A stretch of 64,000 bases of DNA from Brevundimonas fluminis (GCF_003934285.1 NZ_RQWJ01000004.1:186001-250000), one strand, 5' to 3'. Positions 21,203-30,678 are shown, numbered from the stretch's first letter. The notes: generated from the sequence alone by a model not told the origin. Numbers and translations are program-made.

Positions 21203-22224
21203 CGACGCGGAACGCGGGCGCCGACCGAGGTCAGGAGTTCCCAGGCCACGGTGCCGGCGGCCGCCGCGGCGTCGTCCAGAAGGCGGTGGGCGCCGAACAG
21301 CTCGACCTCGTCCCCAACCCGGACGTCGAGGCCCGTGACGTCGACGGCCAGCACGTCCATCGACACGCGGCCGACGATGGGACGAAGGGTTCCGGCGACG
21401 AACGCCTGCCCCCCGGGGCTGCTGGACCGCAGCACGCCGTCGGCGTAGCCGGCCGCGACCGTGGCGATCCGGGCGGGACGATCGGCGACGAAACCGCGCG
21501 AATAGCCGACGCTTTCGCCGGCCCGGACCTCGCGCACCTGGAGAACGTCCGCGCTGAAGGTGGCCACGGGGCGAATGCGGGCGTCGGGGCGACCCTCCGG
21601 TCCTCCGCCGTACAGGCAGATGCCCGGCCGCACGGCGTCGAAACCAAAGTCGGGTCCGAGGAAGCAGCCGCCCGAGTTGGCAAAGGAGCGCAGGACCCCC
21701 GGGTATCGAGCGGTGATCGCGGCGAAGGCCTCGCGCTGGAGGCGGTTCATCGGATGGGACGGCGCGTCGGCGCAGGCGAGGTGGCTGAGGACGAGGTCGA
21801 GCCCTCCGAAAGGCTCCGGCGCGTCTTCCGGGCGGAAGCCGAGGCGGTTCATGCCGGTGTCGATCTGGAGTCCGCAGGGCCCGCCGTCCGCCGCGCGCCA
21901 TTCGGCGGCCTGTTCGGGGGCGTTGAGGACCGGCTTCAGCCCGGCCGCGATGAGACGCGCGGCCCGCCCGGGCGCGCAGCCGTCGAGGACATAGACGTCG
22001 GGGGCCGCGCCCAGCACGGCGCGCAGCGCCTCGCCCTCGGAGGCCCGCGCCACGAAGAAGGTCCGTGTGCCCTCGCGCATGAGGCGTCGGGCGACCTCGA
22101 TGGCGCCTAGGCCGTAGGCGTCGGCCTTGACCACCGGATGCACGGCGACGCCCGAGACGGCTTCGAGGGTCCGGTAGTTGGCGGCGAGGGCGTCGAGGTC
22201 GACGGTCAGGCGGGCAAGGCTCAT
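21187..22224 (-). CDS. alr: Alanine racemase
   Basis: PLP enzyme making D-alanine for peptidoglycan. 345 residues. The PLP lysine is in VVKADAYGLG (Lys33). The catalytic Tyr of the second domain is in ESVGYSRGF, and the C-terminal domain contains VGRVSMDVLAVDVT, a standard Alr signature. ATG at 22222-22224 was chosen because it fits the family N-terminus; the frame is open upstream into dnaB but not homologous. It follows dnaB by 32 bases, so co-transcription is likely. Confidence 0.95.
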   Translation of the reverse strand: MSLARLTVDLDALAANYRTLEAVSGVAVHPVVKADAYGLGAIEVARRLMREGTRTFFVARASEGEALRAVLGAAPDVYVLDGCAPGRAARLIAAGLKPVLNAPEQAAEWRAADGGPCGLQIDTGMNRLGFRPEDAPEPFGGLDLVLSHLACADAPSHPMNRLQREAFAAITARYPGVLRSFANSGGCFLGPDFGFDAVRPGICLYGGGPEGRPDARIRPVATFSADVLQVREVRAGESVGYSRGFVADRPARIATVAAGYADGVLRSSSPGGQAFVAGTLRPIVGRVSMDVLAVDVTGLDVRVGDEVELFGAHRLLDDAAAAAGTVAWELLTSVGARVPRRYRDA

Positions 22225-22256
22225 CCCGGCCTTATGCCGCAACTGCGAAGGCGTCG

Positions 22257-23738
22257 CTATTCGTAGCTGGTGTTCTCCCAGCGGGCGTCGCGGGCCAGGT
22301 TGCCGAAGCGGGTGGTGTCGGCGTCGAAGCTGAGGCGGATCGTCCCGATCGGACCGTGGCGCTGCTTGCCGATGATGACCTCGGCCACGTTCCGGAGCCG
22401 GTCCATGTCCTCCATCCACTGCAGGTGCTCGGGCGTGCCCTCCTGCGGCATGGTGCGCTCCTTGTAGTAGCTCTCGCGGTACACGAACATGACGCAGTCG
22501 GCGTCCTGTTCGATCGAGCCGGACTCGCGCAGGTCGGACAACTGGGGCCGCTTGTCGTCGCGGCTCTCGACCTGACGCGACAGCTGCGACAGGGCGATGA
22601 TGGGGACGTTCAGCTCCTTGGCCAGCGCCTTGAGCCCGCCGGTGATCTCGGACACCTCCTGCACGCGGTTCTTCTGACCGCCCGCGTCGCCGGTGGTGAT
22701 CAGCTGCAGGTAGTCGACGATGATCAGGTCGAGGCCGTGCTCCATCCGTTTGAGGCGGCGGGCGCGGGCGGCCAGCTTCGACATGGCCAGGCCGCCGGTG
22801 GCGTCGATGAACAGGGGCGCCTCGCCGATCTCCACGGCGGCGTCGCGAAGGCGGCCGTAGTCGACGGCGTCGATCTCGCCCTTGCGCAGCTTGTCCGAAG
22901 GCACGCCCGACGCGTCGGCCAGGATGCGCATGGCCAGCTGCTCGGCGCTCATTTCCAGCGAGAAGAAGGCGACCACGCCGCCGTCGACGGTCTTTCGGCC
23001 TTCCGGCGTCGGCTCGTAGCGATAGTTTCGGGCGACGTTGAAGGCGATGTTCGTCGCCAGAGACGTCTTGCCCATCGACGGCCGGCCCGCGAGGATCAGC
23101 AGGTCGGACTTGTGCAGGCCGCCCAGCTTCTGGTCGAGGTCGTCCAGGCGGGTGGCCAGGCCGGCCAGCTTGCCGTCCCGCTGATAGGCCTCGGCCGCCA
23201 TCTGCACGGCGCCGGCCAGGGCGGTCGAGAAGCCGACGAAACCCGACGAGGGCTTGCCCGTCTCGGCGAGTGAATAGAGCGACTGCTCCGCCTGCTCGAT
23301 CTGGTCCATCGCCGCGGTCTGCGGGTCCGGCGCCTCGCGCATGATGTCGCCGCCGATGCGGATGAGCTCGCGCCGCAGGGCCAGGTCGTAGACGACGCGG
23401 GCGTAGTCGGGCGAGTTGGCGGCGGGGGGCGCGCGGTCCACCAGATCGGCGAGGTAGCGGACGCCGCCCAGCTGCTGGAACGCCGGGTCCTGCTTGAAGC
23501 GCTCCATCAGAACGGTGGGGTCGGCCAGCAGACCCTGCCTGACGTGGTCCTCGATGGCTTCGAACAGGCGCTGGTGGAAGGGTTCGTGGAAGTGCGAGCC
23601 CTTCAGCCGGTCGGACAGGCGCTCGAACACGCCGTTGTCGAACATGAGGGCGCCCAGCAGCGCCTGCTCGGCCTCCAGATTGTGGGGCGGCGCGGCGACG
23701 ACGGGCAGCTCGGGCGTGATGGGGGCGAGGGCGTTCAT
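22257..23738 (-). CDS. dnaB: Replicative DNA helicase DnaB
   Basis: Hexameric 5'-3' helicase of the replisome. 493 residues. The N-terminal domain (about 15-120) is followed by the linker helix and a RecA-type ATPase with Walker A GRPSMGKTSLA (about 218), Walker B LIIVDYLQL (about 335) and the SQLSRQVE motif. No intein or insertion is visible. ATG at 23736-23738. In related genomes dnaB follows rplI; here two other genes lie between. The 152 bases upstream (23739-23890) hold divergent promoters. Confidence 0.97.
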   Translation of the reverse strand: MNALAPITPELPVVAAPPHNLEAEQALLGALMFDNGVFERLSDRLKGSHFHEPFHQRLFEAIEDHVRQGLLADPTVLMERFKQDPAFQQLGGVRYLADLVDRAPPAANSPDYARVVYDLALRRELIRIGGDIMREAPDPQTAAMDQIEQAEQSLYSLAETGKPSSGFVGFSTALAGAVQMAAEAYQRDGKLAGLATRLDDLDQKLGGLHKSDLLILAGRPSMGKTSLATNIAFNVARNYRYEPTPEGRKTVDGGVVAFFSLEMSAEQLAMRILADASGVPSDKLRKGEIDAVDYGRLRDAAVEIGEAPLFIDATGGLAMSKLAARARRLKRMEHGLDLIIVDYLQLITTGDAGGQKNRVQEVSEITGGLKALAKELNVPIIALSQLSRQVESRDDKRPQLSDLRESGSIEQDADCVMFVYRESYYKERTMPQEGTPEHLQWMEDMDRLRNVAEVIIGKQRHGPIGTIRLSFDADTTRFGNLARDARWENTSYE

Positions 23739-23843
23739 GGGGGTCCGAGACTTACCCCTGCGCCCCGCCTGCGTCAGGAGCGGTCGCGGGATCGGCTGGG
23801 GGCGGACCGCGCCGGTCTGTGGATGAGGAGTCGGCGAGCGGTG

Positions 23844-23873
23844 TTGCGCGAAGGGCGGCGGACTTCCTAGGGT
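23844..23873 (+). promoter_or_regulatory. Probable promoter of the 555-residue membrane protein
   Basis: TTGCGC at 23844-23849, 18-base spacer, TAGGGT at 23868-23873, ending 17 bases before the ATG at 23891. If real, the mRNA leader is very short, leaving only the GGGAGG at 23881-23886 as a ribosome-binding site. Confidence 0.4.
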
Positions 23874-23890
23874 GAGGCGAGGGAGGCGGC

Positions 23891-25558
23891 ATGGCGGATC
23901 GCATACATTCCAGGGGAGCCCTGAGCGGCGTCGAAACGGCTGCGCTGGCGACCGCCTTGCAGGGTGAGGAGGTGATCGCGCCGCGCGGGGCGCCCCCGCT
24001 TCGCGGCGACGCGGTGCGGTTCATCGTGGAGACCGTCAACCGGGCGGCGGGGCCGACCGGCTGCATGGTGGTCTTCAAGGGGTGGACGATCGAAGGCCGG
24101 ATCGACCTCAAGGGGCAGTCGGGGCTCGGGCACCTGGGCCTGGTCCGCTGCGATCTCATCGACCTCTACCGAGATGGCGGCGACGCCGGACAGATCGTCG
24201 ATCCGGGCGAGCTGGACGTCGAGTTCGCGGATCTCAGGGGGCTCGACCTCGCCGGCAGTGATCTGGCCGTCCTGAGCGGCATGAGGGCACGGGTAAGAGG
24301 CAGCGTCTATCTGAAGCGATACCCCCAGTCGAAAAGGGCGTCGGACGCGCACGTCGCCGGGCGGCGGTTTCGATGCCGGCGGGGCGTGGACCTGTCCGGA
24401 GCGTGGATCGAAGGCAGCCTGTCTTGCCGGGGCGCGGACTTCGGCTTCGATCCGACGCCCATGAAGGAAGACGACTGGATCAAGGATCCGGACTGGCGGA
24501 AGCATTTTCCGTCTGAACCTCATCCCGGGGCGCCGGAGGCGGATCGTCCGGTCGAGCATCCCTTCTGCATGAACCTGCGCCACACGACCGTCGGCGGCAC
24601 CCTGTACATCGGTCCGAAGCACGCTCAGGAGTTCGGTGAAAAAGGCGACTGTCTGCTGCTCGGCTCGGCCGATTTCTCCGGTCTGCGGGTACGGGAATTC
24701 GTGGACCACGGCACGACTTACGCGCCGCTCGAGAACACGCGCCATCGTCTGGTTCTCGACGGGTTCGAATACGAGCGGTTCGGGTCCTGTTCGCCCCAGG
24801 ACCATCAATTCCGCGTGGGGAAATGGCTGGCGATGCAGCCGAACGCCTTTGCGCCGCGCCCGGACTGGCGGGACTGGTTGCTGGGCCGTCGGACCGTGGG
24901 GCGGGAGTTCCAGCCGCAGCCCTACGAGCAGCTGGCGAAGGTGCTGAAGGTCATGGGTCATGACGCCGACGCCAAGGAGGTGTTGTTCTCCCGTCGACGA
25001 AATCAGGCGTTTCACGCCCTGACCGTCTCCGGCCGGGTCGCCCGGTTGAGTCTGTGGCCCTTCGTCTGGCTGTACGCCTTCGTCACCGGACTGGGATACA
25101 AATCCACCTCGCTGGTCGGAGCCATCACCCTGCTGGTGTCGGCGCACGCCGTGGTGCTGAGCGAGGCGGCGAACCGCGCGCTCATCGCGCCCGCCGACGC
25201 CACGCTGCACGCCTCGTCGTGGTGGAGCGGCTGTCGGACGAGCAACGTCCCCGAATCCAGCTGGCTGGGGCGGGCGAGAGTGGGGGCCGACGGTCTGAAC
25301 GAGTGTCTCAAGCGGGAGACGGGCGCCGGAACGCGCTATGTGGAGCACCCGCGCTTCAACGCCCTGTTCTACGCCATCGAGTCGTTCTTCCCGGTGCTGA
25401 ATCTCGAGCAGCGCAGCAAGTGGACGATCTCCGACCGCGAACCCGAGGGCGCCGCCCTGCGCTGGTGGATGGGCTTCTACACCATGCTGGGCTGGGTCGG
25501 GACGTCGCTGCTTGTCGCCGGCCTGTTCGCGCGCTTCAACCAGCGCGGCGGGGACTGA
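23891..25558 (+). CDS. Large membrane-anchored protein with repeat-like N-terminal domain, function unknown
   Basis: 555 residues. About 1-300 contain short recurring segments of the type LRGLDLAGSDLAVL, GVDLSGAWIEGSLSCRGADFGFD, TTVGGTLYIGP and GSADFSGLRV, suggesting a pentapeptide-like or beta-solenoid fold. About 330-370 has the conserved block QPYEQLAKVLKVMGHDADA followed by KEVLFSRRRNQ. The C-terminal third has helices near 380-400, 407-425 and 523-545, and a cysteine-containing extramembrane segment (WWSGC, NECLKRE). Similar actinobacterial and proteobacterial proteins are sometimes labelled membrane-associated oxidoreductase, but I see no cofactor motif. It abuts the TauE gene stop-to-stop and interrupts the rplI-dnaB neighbourhood. 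Confidence 0.75.
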   Translation: MADRIHSRGALSGVETAALATALQGEEVIAPRGAPPLRGDAVRFIVETVNRAAGPTGCMVVFKGWTIEGRIDLKGQSGLGHLGLVRCDLIDLYRDGGDAGQIVDPGELDVEFADLRGLDLAGSDLAVLSGMRARVRGSVYLKRYPQSKRASDAHVAGRRFRCRRGVDLSGAWIEGSLSCRGADFGFDPTPMKEDDWIKDPDWRKHFPSEPHPGAPEADRPVEHPFCMNLRHTTVGGTLYIGPKHAQEFGEKGDCLLLGSADFSGLRVREFVDHGTTYAPLENTRHRLVLDGFEYERFGSCSPQDHQFRVGKWLAMQPNAFAPRPDWRDWLLGRRTVGREFQPQPYEQLAKVLKVMGHDADAKEVLFSRRRNQAFHALTVSGRVARLSLWPFVWLYAFVTGLGYKSTSLVGAITLLVSAHAVVLSEAANRALIAPADATLHASSWWSGCRTSNVPESSWLGRARVGADGLNECLKRETGAGTRYVEHPRFNALFYAIESFFPVLNLEQRSKWTISDREPEGAALRWWMGFYTMLGWVGTSLLVAGLFARFNQRGGD

Positions 25559-26317
25559 TCAGAGGATCAGGGAGATCAGCAGGGCGGCGCTGACCGCGGC
25601 GAGGGCTGCGGCCAGCAGGAGGCGGTAGAGGCGCTCCGGCAGGTGGATCAGCAGACGGCGGCCCATCAGGGTGCCGGCGGCGGCTGCGGCGAGCGTCAGC
25701 CCCAGAACGATCGGATGCCCGAGGATCGACACGCCGATCAGGCCGAACAGGACGATCTTCGAGAGGTGCTGGAAGGTCAGGCAGGCCGAGAAGGTGGCCG
25801 ACAGTCGCTCCTTCGCGTCGTAGCCGCCCTGCATCAGGGTCATCAGCAGCGGACCCGTGGCGCCGACGATCATGGACAGGGCGCCGGTGATCACGCCGAA
25901 CGTCACGGGGCGACGACGGCGGACGGTCAGTCGCGTCTCCGGCCGGAGGACGATCAGGACCGCACTCGCCAGGATGTACAGGGCGACGGCGGCCTGGACG
26001 AAGGTGAAGTCGGCCGTGGCGACCACGGCGGCCATCGGGAGAGACGCCGCCGCCGACGCCGGGACGAACCAGGCGACGAAGCGCCAGTCGATCTCCCGGC
26101 GCAGTCCCAGCGCCCGAAACAGGGCGGAGAAGCCGGTGATCCAGGCGTGGAGGGGAATGACCAGACCGGGCGGCATGGTGGCGGCCACGGCGGCCATCTG
26201 CATGCCGCCGGTCGGGCCGATGGCCGAAACGGCGAAAGACACCGCCAGCGTGGCCGCGCAGAGGGCCAGGACGTTGAGCGCCGGCAGGCCGTCGATGAGG
26301 GTGGTCGTCAGGTCCAA
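25559..26317 (-). CDS. TauE/SafE family permease
   Basis: About 252 residues and seven to eight hydrophobic helices, a normal size for TauE/SafE (DUF81) exporters of sulfite, sulfonates or other organic anions. Segments such as GPTGGMQMAAVAATMPPG and IVGATGPLLMTLMQGG are the paired glycine-rich motifs of the two repeats. The start is uncertain: I chose TTG at 26315-26317, which has GGGA five bases upstream. An in-frame TTG at 26371 would lie directly against the rplI terminator. The substrate is unknown. It converges stop-to-stop with the 555-residue protein gene. Confidence 0.75.
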   Translation of the reverse strand: MDLTTTLIDGLPALNVLALCAATLAVSFAVSAIGPTGGMQMAAVAATMPPGLVIPLHAWITGFSALFRALGLRREIDWRFVAWFVPASAAASLPMAAVVATADFTFVQAAVALYILASAVLIVLRPETRLTVRRRRPVTFGVITGALSMIVGATGPLLMTLMQGGYDAKERLSATFSACLTFQHLSKIVLFGLIGVSILGHPIVLGLTLAAAAAGTLMGRRLLIHLPERLYRLLLAAALAAVSAALLISLIL

Positions 26318-26377
26318 GGGAATCCCGCCCGAAGTCGCATCCTGATTGGCGCACCGGGCGGGACCGGGCAAGCGAAA

Positions 26378-26403
26378 GGGGCGCGCCCTCGCGGACGCGC
26401 CCC
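26378..26403 (-). terminator. Intrinsic terminator of the rpsF-rpsR-rplI operon
   Basis: Eight-base perfect stem (GGGGCGCG/CGCGCCCC) with a ten-base loop, 26 bases after the rplI stop. On the minus strand it is followed by TTTCGCTT. The T-tract is short but the stem is strong. Confidence 0.65.
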
Positions 26404-26429
26404 TGACTTCAGTCCGCCGAAGACGCCGA

Positions 26430-27011
26430 TCAGGCTTCTTCGTAGGAGTCCTGCTGGCCGGCGCCGCCGGCGAGCATGTCCGCGGCGGCTTCCTCGGCCG
26501 CGGCGCGCTCGTCGGAGAACTGCGAGGCGATGACGTCCTCGCCGCGCGCCTGACGCTCGGCCTCGTCTTCCGAGCGGGCGATGTTGACCTTGACCGTGGC
26601 CGACACCTCGGCGTGCAGGCGGACCAGCACCTCGTGGACGCCCAGCGTCTTGATCGCGGTGTTCAGCACGACCTGCGAGCGCTCGACCTTGCCGCCGGCG
26701 GCCTGGATGGCCTCGGCGACGTCGCGGCCGGCGACCGAGCCGTACAGCTGGCCCGTCTCACCCGCCTGGCGGATCATGACGTAGGTTTCGCCGTCGATCT
26801 TGTCGGCGACCTTCTGGGCTTCGGCCTTGTTCTTCTCGTTGCGCGCCTCGATGGCGGCGCGCTCGACCTCGAAGGCCTTCAGGTTGGCGCTGGTGGCGCG
26901 ACGAGCCTTGTCGCGCGGCAGCAGGAAGTTGCGGGCGAAGCCGTCCTTGACGGTGACGACGTCGCCGATGGCGCCGAGGTTCTCGACGCGTTCGAGCAGA
27001 ACGACCTTCAT
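26430..27011 (-). CDS. rplI: 50S ribosomal protein L9
   Basis: 193 residues. The N-terminal domain [17 protein letters not shown] and [13 protein letters not shown] contact 23S rRNA, a long connecting helix follows ([15 protein letters not shown]), and the C-terminal domain contains [16 protein letters not shown]. It carries about 40 more residues than E. coli L9 as an acidic, Ala/Glu-rich tail, common in alphaproteobacteria. Its ATG lies one base after the rpsR stop. Confidence 0.97.
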   Translation of the reverse strand: MKVVLLERVENLGAIGDVVTVKDGFARNFLLPRDKARRATSANLKAFEVERAAIEARNEKNKAEAQKVADKIDGETYVMIRQAGETGQLYGSVAGRDVAEAIQAAGGKVERSQVVLNTAIKTLGVHEVLVRLHAEVSATVKVNIARSEDEAERQARGEDVIASQFSDERAAAEEAAADMLAGGAGQQDSYEEA

Positions 27012-27012
27012 C

Positions 27013-27288
27013 TTACTTCACCACATACGGCAGGAGGGCGAGGAAGCGGGCGCGCTTGATGGCCTTGGCCAGCTCGCGCTGCTTCTTCTGGGACACGGCG
27101 GTGATCCGCGACGGGACGATCTTGCCGCGCTCCGAGATGTAGCGCTGCAGCAGCTTGACGTCCTTGTAGTCGATCTTCGGGGCGTTGGCGCCGGAGAACG
27201 GGCAGACCTTGCGGCGGCGGTGGAAGGGACGACGGGCCGGCGCGTTGCCGACCGTGGTTCCGGGGACGGGACGGGTGGTGTCGGTCAT
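27013..27288 (-). CDS. rpsR: 30S ribosomal protein S18
   Basis: 91 residues, basic. The family core is visible as [21 protein letters not shown] and [23 protein letters not shown], ending ALLPYVVK. S18 binds the 30S platform as a heterodimer with S6, whose gene is 11 bases upstream in the same operon. Confidence 0.97.
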   Translation of the reverse strand: MTDTTRPVPGTTVGNAPARRPFHRRRKVCPFSGANAPKIDYKDVKLLQRYISERGKIVPSRITAVSQKKQRELAKAIKRARFLALLPYVVK

Positions 27289-27299
27289 GATCGGGATCC

Positions 27300-27689
27300 T
27301 TATTCCGAGACTTCCGCGTCGGCGTCTTCACGCGGGGCGCGTTCGCGCTCGCGCTCACGCTCGCGCTCGCGGCGGGCCAGCAGGGGCGACAGCTCCAGGT
27401 CGAGCTCGTCGACCTTGACCGTCAGCCAGCGCAGGACGTCCTCGTTGATGGACAGCTGACGCTCGACCTCGGCCATGGCGGCCGGCGGGGCGTCGACGGC
27501 GAGCAGCGAGTAGTGCGCCTTGCGGTTCTTCTTGACCCGGTAGGTCAGGTTGCGCAGGCCCCAGTACTCGATCTTGGCGACGGAACCGCCGCCTTGCTCG
27601 ATCAGGTCCTTGATGGTGTCGTTGAGGGCTTCGGCCTGTTGCGCGCTGATGTCCTGGCGCGACATGACCGTGTGCTCGTAAAGAGCCAT
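27300..27689 (-). CDS. rpsF: 30S ribosomal protein S6
   Basis: 129 residues. The S6 fold begins with [17 protein letters not shown] and continues through [22 protein letters not shown]. The C-terminus is a low-complexity tail of five Arg-Glu dipeptides followed by an acidic end ([11 protein letters not shown]). The repeat is encoded by near-perfect six-base units (27337-27372), so its length may vary between strains. First gene of rpsF-rpsR-rplI. The 176-base upstream region includes the promoter below and a leader in which an S6:S18 autoregulatory element could lie; I cannot confirm one by eye. Confidence 0.96.
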   Translation of the reverse strand: MALYEHTVMSRQDISAQQAEALNDTIKDLIEQGGGSVAKIEYWGLRNLTYRVKKNRKAHYSLLAVDAPPAAMAEVERQLSINEDVLRWLTVKVDELDLELSPLLARRERERERERERAPREDADAEVSE

Positions 27690-27825
27690 GGCAGTCTCCC
27701 TTGGGGGGCGTCGGCGCGACCGGACCGGGTAAGTCCGTCCACGATGGTTCCCGAAGCGGCGGCCGAGACGACTTCCCGACCCTTTGGCGTTCCGCATCCG
27801 GGACCGAAGCCCTGGAAAGCGGGCG

Positions 27826-27854
27826 CGTATAGGGGAAAAGGCGGCGCGCGGCAA
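27826..27854 (-). promoter_or_regulatory. Probable promoter of rpsF-rpsR-rplI
   Basis: Read on the minus strand: TTGCCG (27849-27854), 17-base spacer, TATACG (27826-27831). TSS would be near 27819, giving a leader of about 130 bases before rpsF. It lies just upstream of the cfa stop codon (27866), with the whole promoter inside the cfa-rpsF gap. Confidence 0.5.
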
Positions 27855-27865
27855 GCGCGGCCCCG

Positions 27866-29116
27866 TCAGGCGCGGTTCAGGGCGAGCTGGATCACGTCGG
27901 TGCGCGCGGAACGGAAGCCCGCCTCGCAATAGGCGAGGTAGAAGCGCCACAGGCGACGGAAGCGCTCGTCGAAGCCGCCCATCCGGCGGATGTCCGGCCA
28001 GGCGGCCTGGAAGCGCTCGTCCCAGAGCTTCAGCGTGTCCGCATAGTCCTGGCCGAAGCGCTCCACGCCGGACCACGCGAGGCCCTCGCGCTCGATCACC
28101 GGCCTGAGGCGGTCTTCCGACGGCAGCATGCCGCCGGGAAAGACGTACTTCTGGATGAAGTCCGTGCGCCGCGCATACTCCTCGAACAGCTCGTCCCGGA
28201 TGGTGATGATCTGCAGGCCGGCGCGACCGCCGGGCTTCAGGACGTCGCGGACCTTGGCGAAATAGGTCGGCCAGTATTCCTGACCCACGGCCTCGAACAT
28301 CTCGATGGACGCGACGCGGTCGAAGGTCCCCTCGACGTCGCGGTAGTCGATCAGGCGGACGTCCGCCCTGTCGGCCAGTCCGGCGTCGAACAGGCGCTTC
28401 TTCGCGAAGTCGTGCTGTTCCTGACTGATGGTCACGCCGGTCACGCGGGCGCCGATCTCCTTCGCGGCGAACTCGGCGAAGCCGCCCCAGCCGCAGCCGA
28501 TCTCCAGGACCGTGTGGCCGGCGCGGAGCTCCATCATGCGCGCCAGCGACGCATACTTGGCGCGCTGGGCCTCGGCCAGATCGGTCCCCGGCCCTGCGAA
28601 ACGGGCCGAGGAATAGGTCATCGTCTGATCCAGCCAGGCGGCGTAGAAGCCGTTGCCCAGGTCGTAGTGGGCGTGGATGTTCTTGCGCGAGCCGCGACGG
28701 CTGTTGCGCTTCATCCGGTGCGAGACCCAGTTGACCGCCTGCATGACCGGATTGCCGTCGAACAGGCGGCGGATGTGGTCGTAGTTGCGGGCCAGGGTTT
28801 CCAGCAGGGTCGCCAGCTGCGGGCTGTCCCACTCGCCGGCCATGTAACCCTCGGCGAAGCCGATGTCGCCGGCGGCCAGGACGCGCCGGGCGAAGCGCCA
28901 GTCCTTTACGTCCAGGGTCGCGGTCAAACCGGGCTGCCTGCCTTCGAGGACATGGCGTTCCCCGTCGGGGGTGAGGACGTGCAGACGCCCGAAGGTCCAG
29001 TTGGCGCCCAGCAGCCGCAGCAGCAGCGAGGCCCGGCGCGGGGGCCGGGCGTCGGCGGCGACCTCGTTGGCGCTGACCGAGGACATGGAGGGAAAGGTGG
29101 GGTCGGGGGCCGTCAT
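27866..29116 (-). CDS. cfa: Cyclopropane-fatty-acyl-phospholipid synthase family methyltransferase
   Basis: 416 residues. Transfers a methylene group from SAM to unsaturated phospholipid acyl chains. The N-terminal lipid-binding region (about 30-140) is followed by [14 protein letters not shown], the family motif at the active site, the SAM site [16 protein letters not shown], the VTISQEQ motif, and [14 protein letters not shown]. The photolyase gene ends three bases before it, so phr-cfa form an operon. This pairing is reminiscent of singlet-oxygen/light-stress regulons in other alphaproteobacteria. Confidence 0.93.
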   Translation of the reverse strand: MTAPDPTFPSMSSVSANEVAADARPPRRASLLLRLLGANWTFGRLHVLTPDGERHVLEGRQPGLTATLDVKDWRFARRVLAAGDIGFAEGYMAGEWDSPQLATLLETLARNYDHIRRLFDGNPVMQAVNWVSHRMKRNSRRGSRKNIHAHYDLGNGFYAAWLDQTMTYSSARFAGPGTDLAEAQRAKYASLARMMELRAGHTVLEIGCGWGGFAEFAAKEIGARVTGVTISQEQHDFAKKRLFDAGLADRADVRLIDYRDVEGTFDRVASIEMFEAVGQEYWPTYFAKVRDVLKPGGRAGLQIITIRDELFEEYARRTDFIQKYVFPGGMLPSEDRLRPVIEREGLAWSGVERFGQDYADTLKLWDERFQAAWPDIRRMGGFDERFRRLWRFYLAYCEAGFRSARTDVIQLALNRA

Positions 29117-29119
29117 CCG

Positions 29120-30565
29120 TCAATCCTCCCGGTCGCCGCGCACGCGGTCGATCGACTTGAGCGCGTCCAGGGCGCGCTTGCGGGCCGCGTCGTGGTCGAC
29201 GATGGGGCGGGGATAGGTCGAGCCCGGCCGAACGCCGGCGTCGCGAAGGACGTCGGGCGGCGCCTCCCACGGGGCGTGGATCCAGCGGTCGGGAAGCGTC
29301 GCCAGCTCCGGGATCCAGCGTCTGACGTATCGGCCTTCCGCATCGAATTTCCGTCCCTGCATGACCGGGTTGAAGATGCGGAAATACGGTGAGGCGTCGG
29401 CTCCGGATCCGGCGACCCACTGCCAATTCTGCACGTTCGAGGCCAGGTCGGCGTCGACGAGGCAGTCCCAGAACCACTTTTCGCCTTCGCGCCAGTCGAT
29501 GAGCAGGTGCTTGATCAGGAAGCTGGCCACGACCATGCGGACGCGGTTGTGCATGCGTCCCGTGGCCCAGAGTTCGCGCATGCCGGCGTCGACGAACGGG
29601 TAGCCCGTAAGGCCGCGCTTCCATGCCTCGAGACCTTGCGGATCGTCGCGCCACGGCATGGCGTCGTATTCGGGACGGAAGGCCTTGTCCGGAATCTGCG
29701 GGAAGGCGTGAAGCAGGTGGGCGGAGAAGTCTCGCCAGACCAGTTCCGACACGAACTTGGCGGCCTGGGCCGCCGGGCCGGCCCTGCGCGCGGCGGCGAC
29801 GGCGCGCCAGGGACTGATCTCGCCGAAGTGCAGATGGGGCGACAGGCCGCTGGTCAGCGGATCGCCCGGCCGGTCGCGACCGTCGGCATAGTCGGACAGG
29901 GCGTCGCGAACGAAGCGCGACAGGGCTTCGGTCGCGCCCGCCTCGCCCGGCGCGCCCTCGAACCCGGTCGACCAGTCGGGACGGGTGGGGTGCAGGCCCC
30001 AGTCGTCGAGGTCGTCGGATCTGAGACCCTTCGGCGACTCGATGGCGCGCGGGCCGAGCGTGTGCGGCGGAGGCTCGGCCTGATCCAGCAAGGCCTTCGA
30101 AAAGGGGGTGAAGACCTTGTAGGGACCGCCCGATCCGTTCTTCACCGAGCCCGGCGGGCACAGGTGGGAGGCGTTCCAGCCCTTCACCTCCACGCCTTCG
30201 GCCTTCAGCGCGTGGGCGAGGTCGGCGTCGCGGGCGGCGGCGTCCGGCTCCCAAAGGCGGTTCATGTAGAGTTTGTCGGCCCCCGTTTCCTCGATCAGGC
30301 GGCGCAGCTCGGCCTCGGAGTCGCCGCGGCGAAGGATCAGCCGCGAGCCCCTCTCACGCAGGTCGGCGTCCAGGGCCCGCAGGGACTTGTCGAGCCACCA
30401 CAGAGACGCCGCGCCCGGCGGGCGCACGCGCGATCCCTGATCCAGCACGTAGACCGGCACGATCGGCGCGCCGGTGTCCGCGGCCCGGTTCAGGGCCGGG
30501 TTGTCGCCCAGTCGGAGGTCCTGCCGGAACCACAGGATCACGGGCTTGTCGGTCGGTGTGGTCAC
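29120..30565 (-). CDS. phrB: Deoxyribodipyrimidine photolyase
   Basis: 481-residue class I CPD photolyase/cryptochrome. The N-terminal antenna-binding Rossmann domain starts [17 protein letters not shown]. The C-terminal FAD-binding helical domain has [46 protein letters not shown] and [23 protein letters not shown], all photolyase hallmarks. I chose the GTG at 30563-30565 because GAGGGG precedes it and the length fits; ORF extension to 30667 reads through the promoter region. Repairs UV dimers using blue light. Confidence 0.93.
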   Translation of the reverse strand: MTTPTDKPVILWFRQDLRLGDNPALNRAADTGAPIVPVYVLDQGSRVRPPGAASLWWLDKSLRALDADLRERGSRLILRRGDSEAELRRLIEETGADKLYMNRLWEPDAAARDADLAHALKAEGVEVKGWNASHLCPPGSVKNGSGGPYKVFTPFSKALLDQAEPPPHTLGPRAIESPKGLRSDDLDDWGLHPTRPDWSTGFEGAPGEAGATEALSRFVRDALSDYADGRDRPGDPLTSGLSPHLHFGEISPWRAVAAARRAGPAAQAAKFVSELVWRDFSAHLLHAFPQIPDKAFRPEYDAMPWRDDPQGLEAWKRGLTGYPFVDAGMRELWATGRMHNRVRMVVASFLIKHLLIDWREGEKWFWDCLVDADLASNVQNWQWVAGSGADASPYFRIFNPVMQGRKFDAEGRYVRRWIPELATLPDRWIHAPWEAPPDVLRDAGVRPGSTYPRPIVDHDAARKRALDALKSIDRVRGDRED

Positions 30566-30587
30566 GTCCCCTCGCGTCGTGGCATCT

Positions 30588-30624
30588 TGCGGCGAACGCC
30601 CCCGCGCGCCACCTGTTCGCCGCA
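30588..30624. promoter_or_regulatory. 10-bp inverted repeat in the phr-kdsA intergenic region
   Basis: TGCGGCGAAC (30588-30597) and GTTCGCCGCA (30615-30624) are perfect inverted arms separated by 17 bases. The distal arm overlaps the predicted -10 of phr, so it could be an operator or, in the phr transcript, a leader hairpin. It does not match the alphaproteobacterial SOS box GTTC-N7-GTTC. Confidence 0.45.
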
Positions 30625-30649
30625 TAGGCGCGGCATGAGCGCGCGCCAA
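30621..30649 (-). promoter_or_regulatory. Possible phr-cfa promoter
   Basis: On the minus strand: TTGGCG (30644-30649), 17-base spacer, TATGCG (30621-30626). The leader would be about 50 bases. The hexamers are only partial matches. Confidence 0.35.
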
Positions 30650-30678
30650 CGCCCAAGCTCTCGTCACAAGGTCGCACC

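Noticed and set aside
19159-22110. 983-codon plus-strand open frame across radA and alr
   Set aside because: Antisense shadow of radA and alr; low-complexity Ala/Gly/Asp/Arg composition and no family match.
30589-30623. LexA/SOS box at phr
   Set aside because: The spacing between GAAC and GTTC arms is 17 bases and the arms are inverted, not the direct GTTC-N7-GTTC of alphaproteobacteria.
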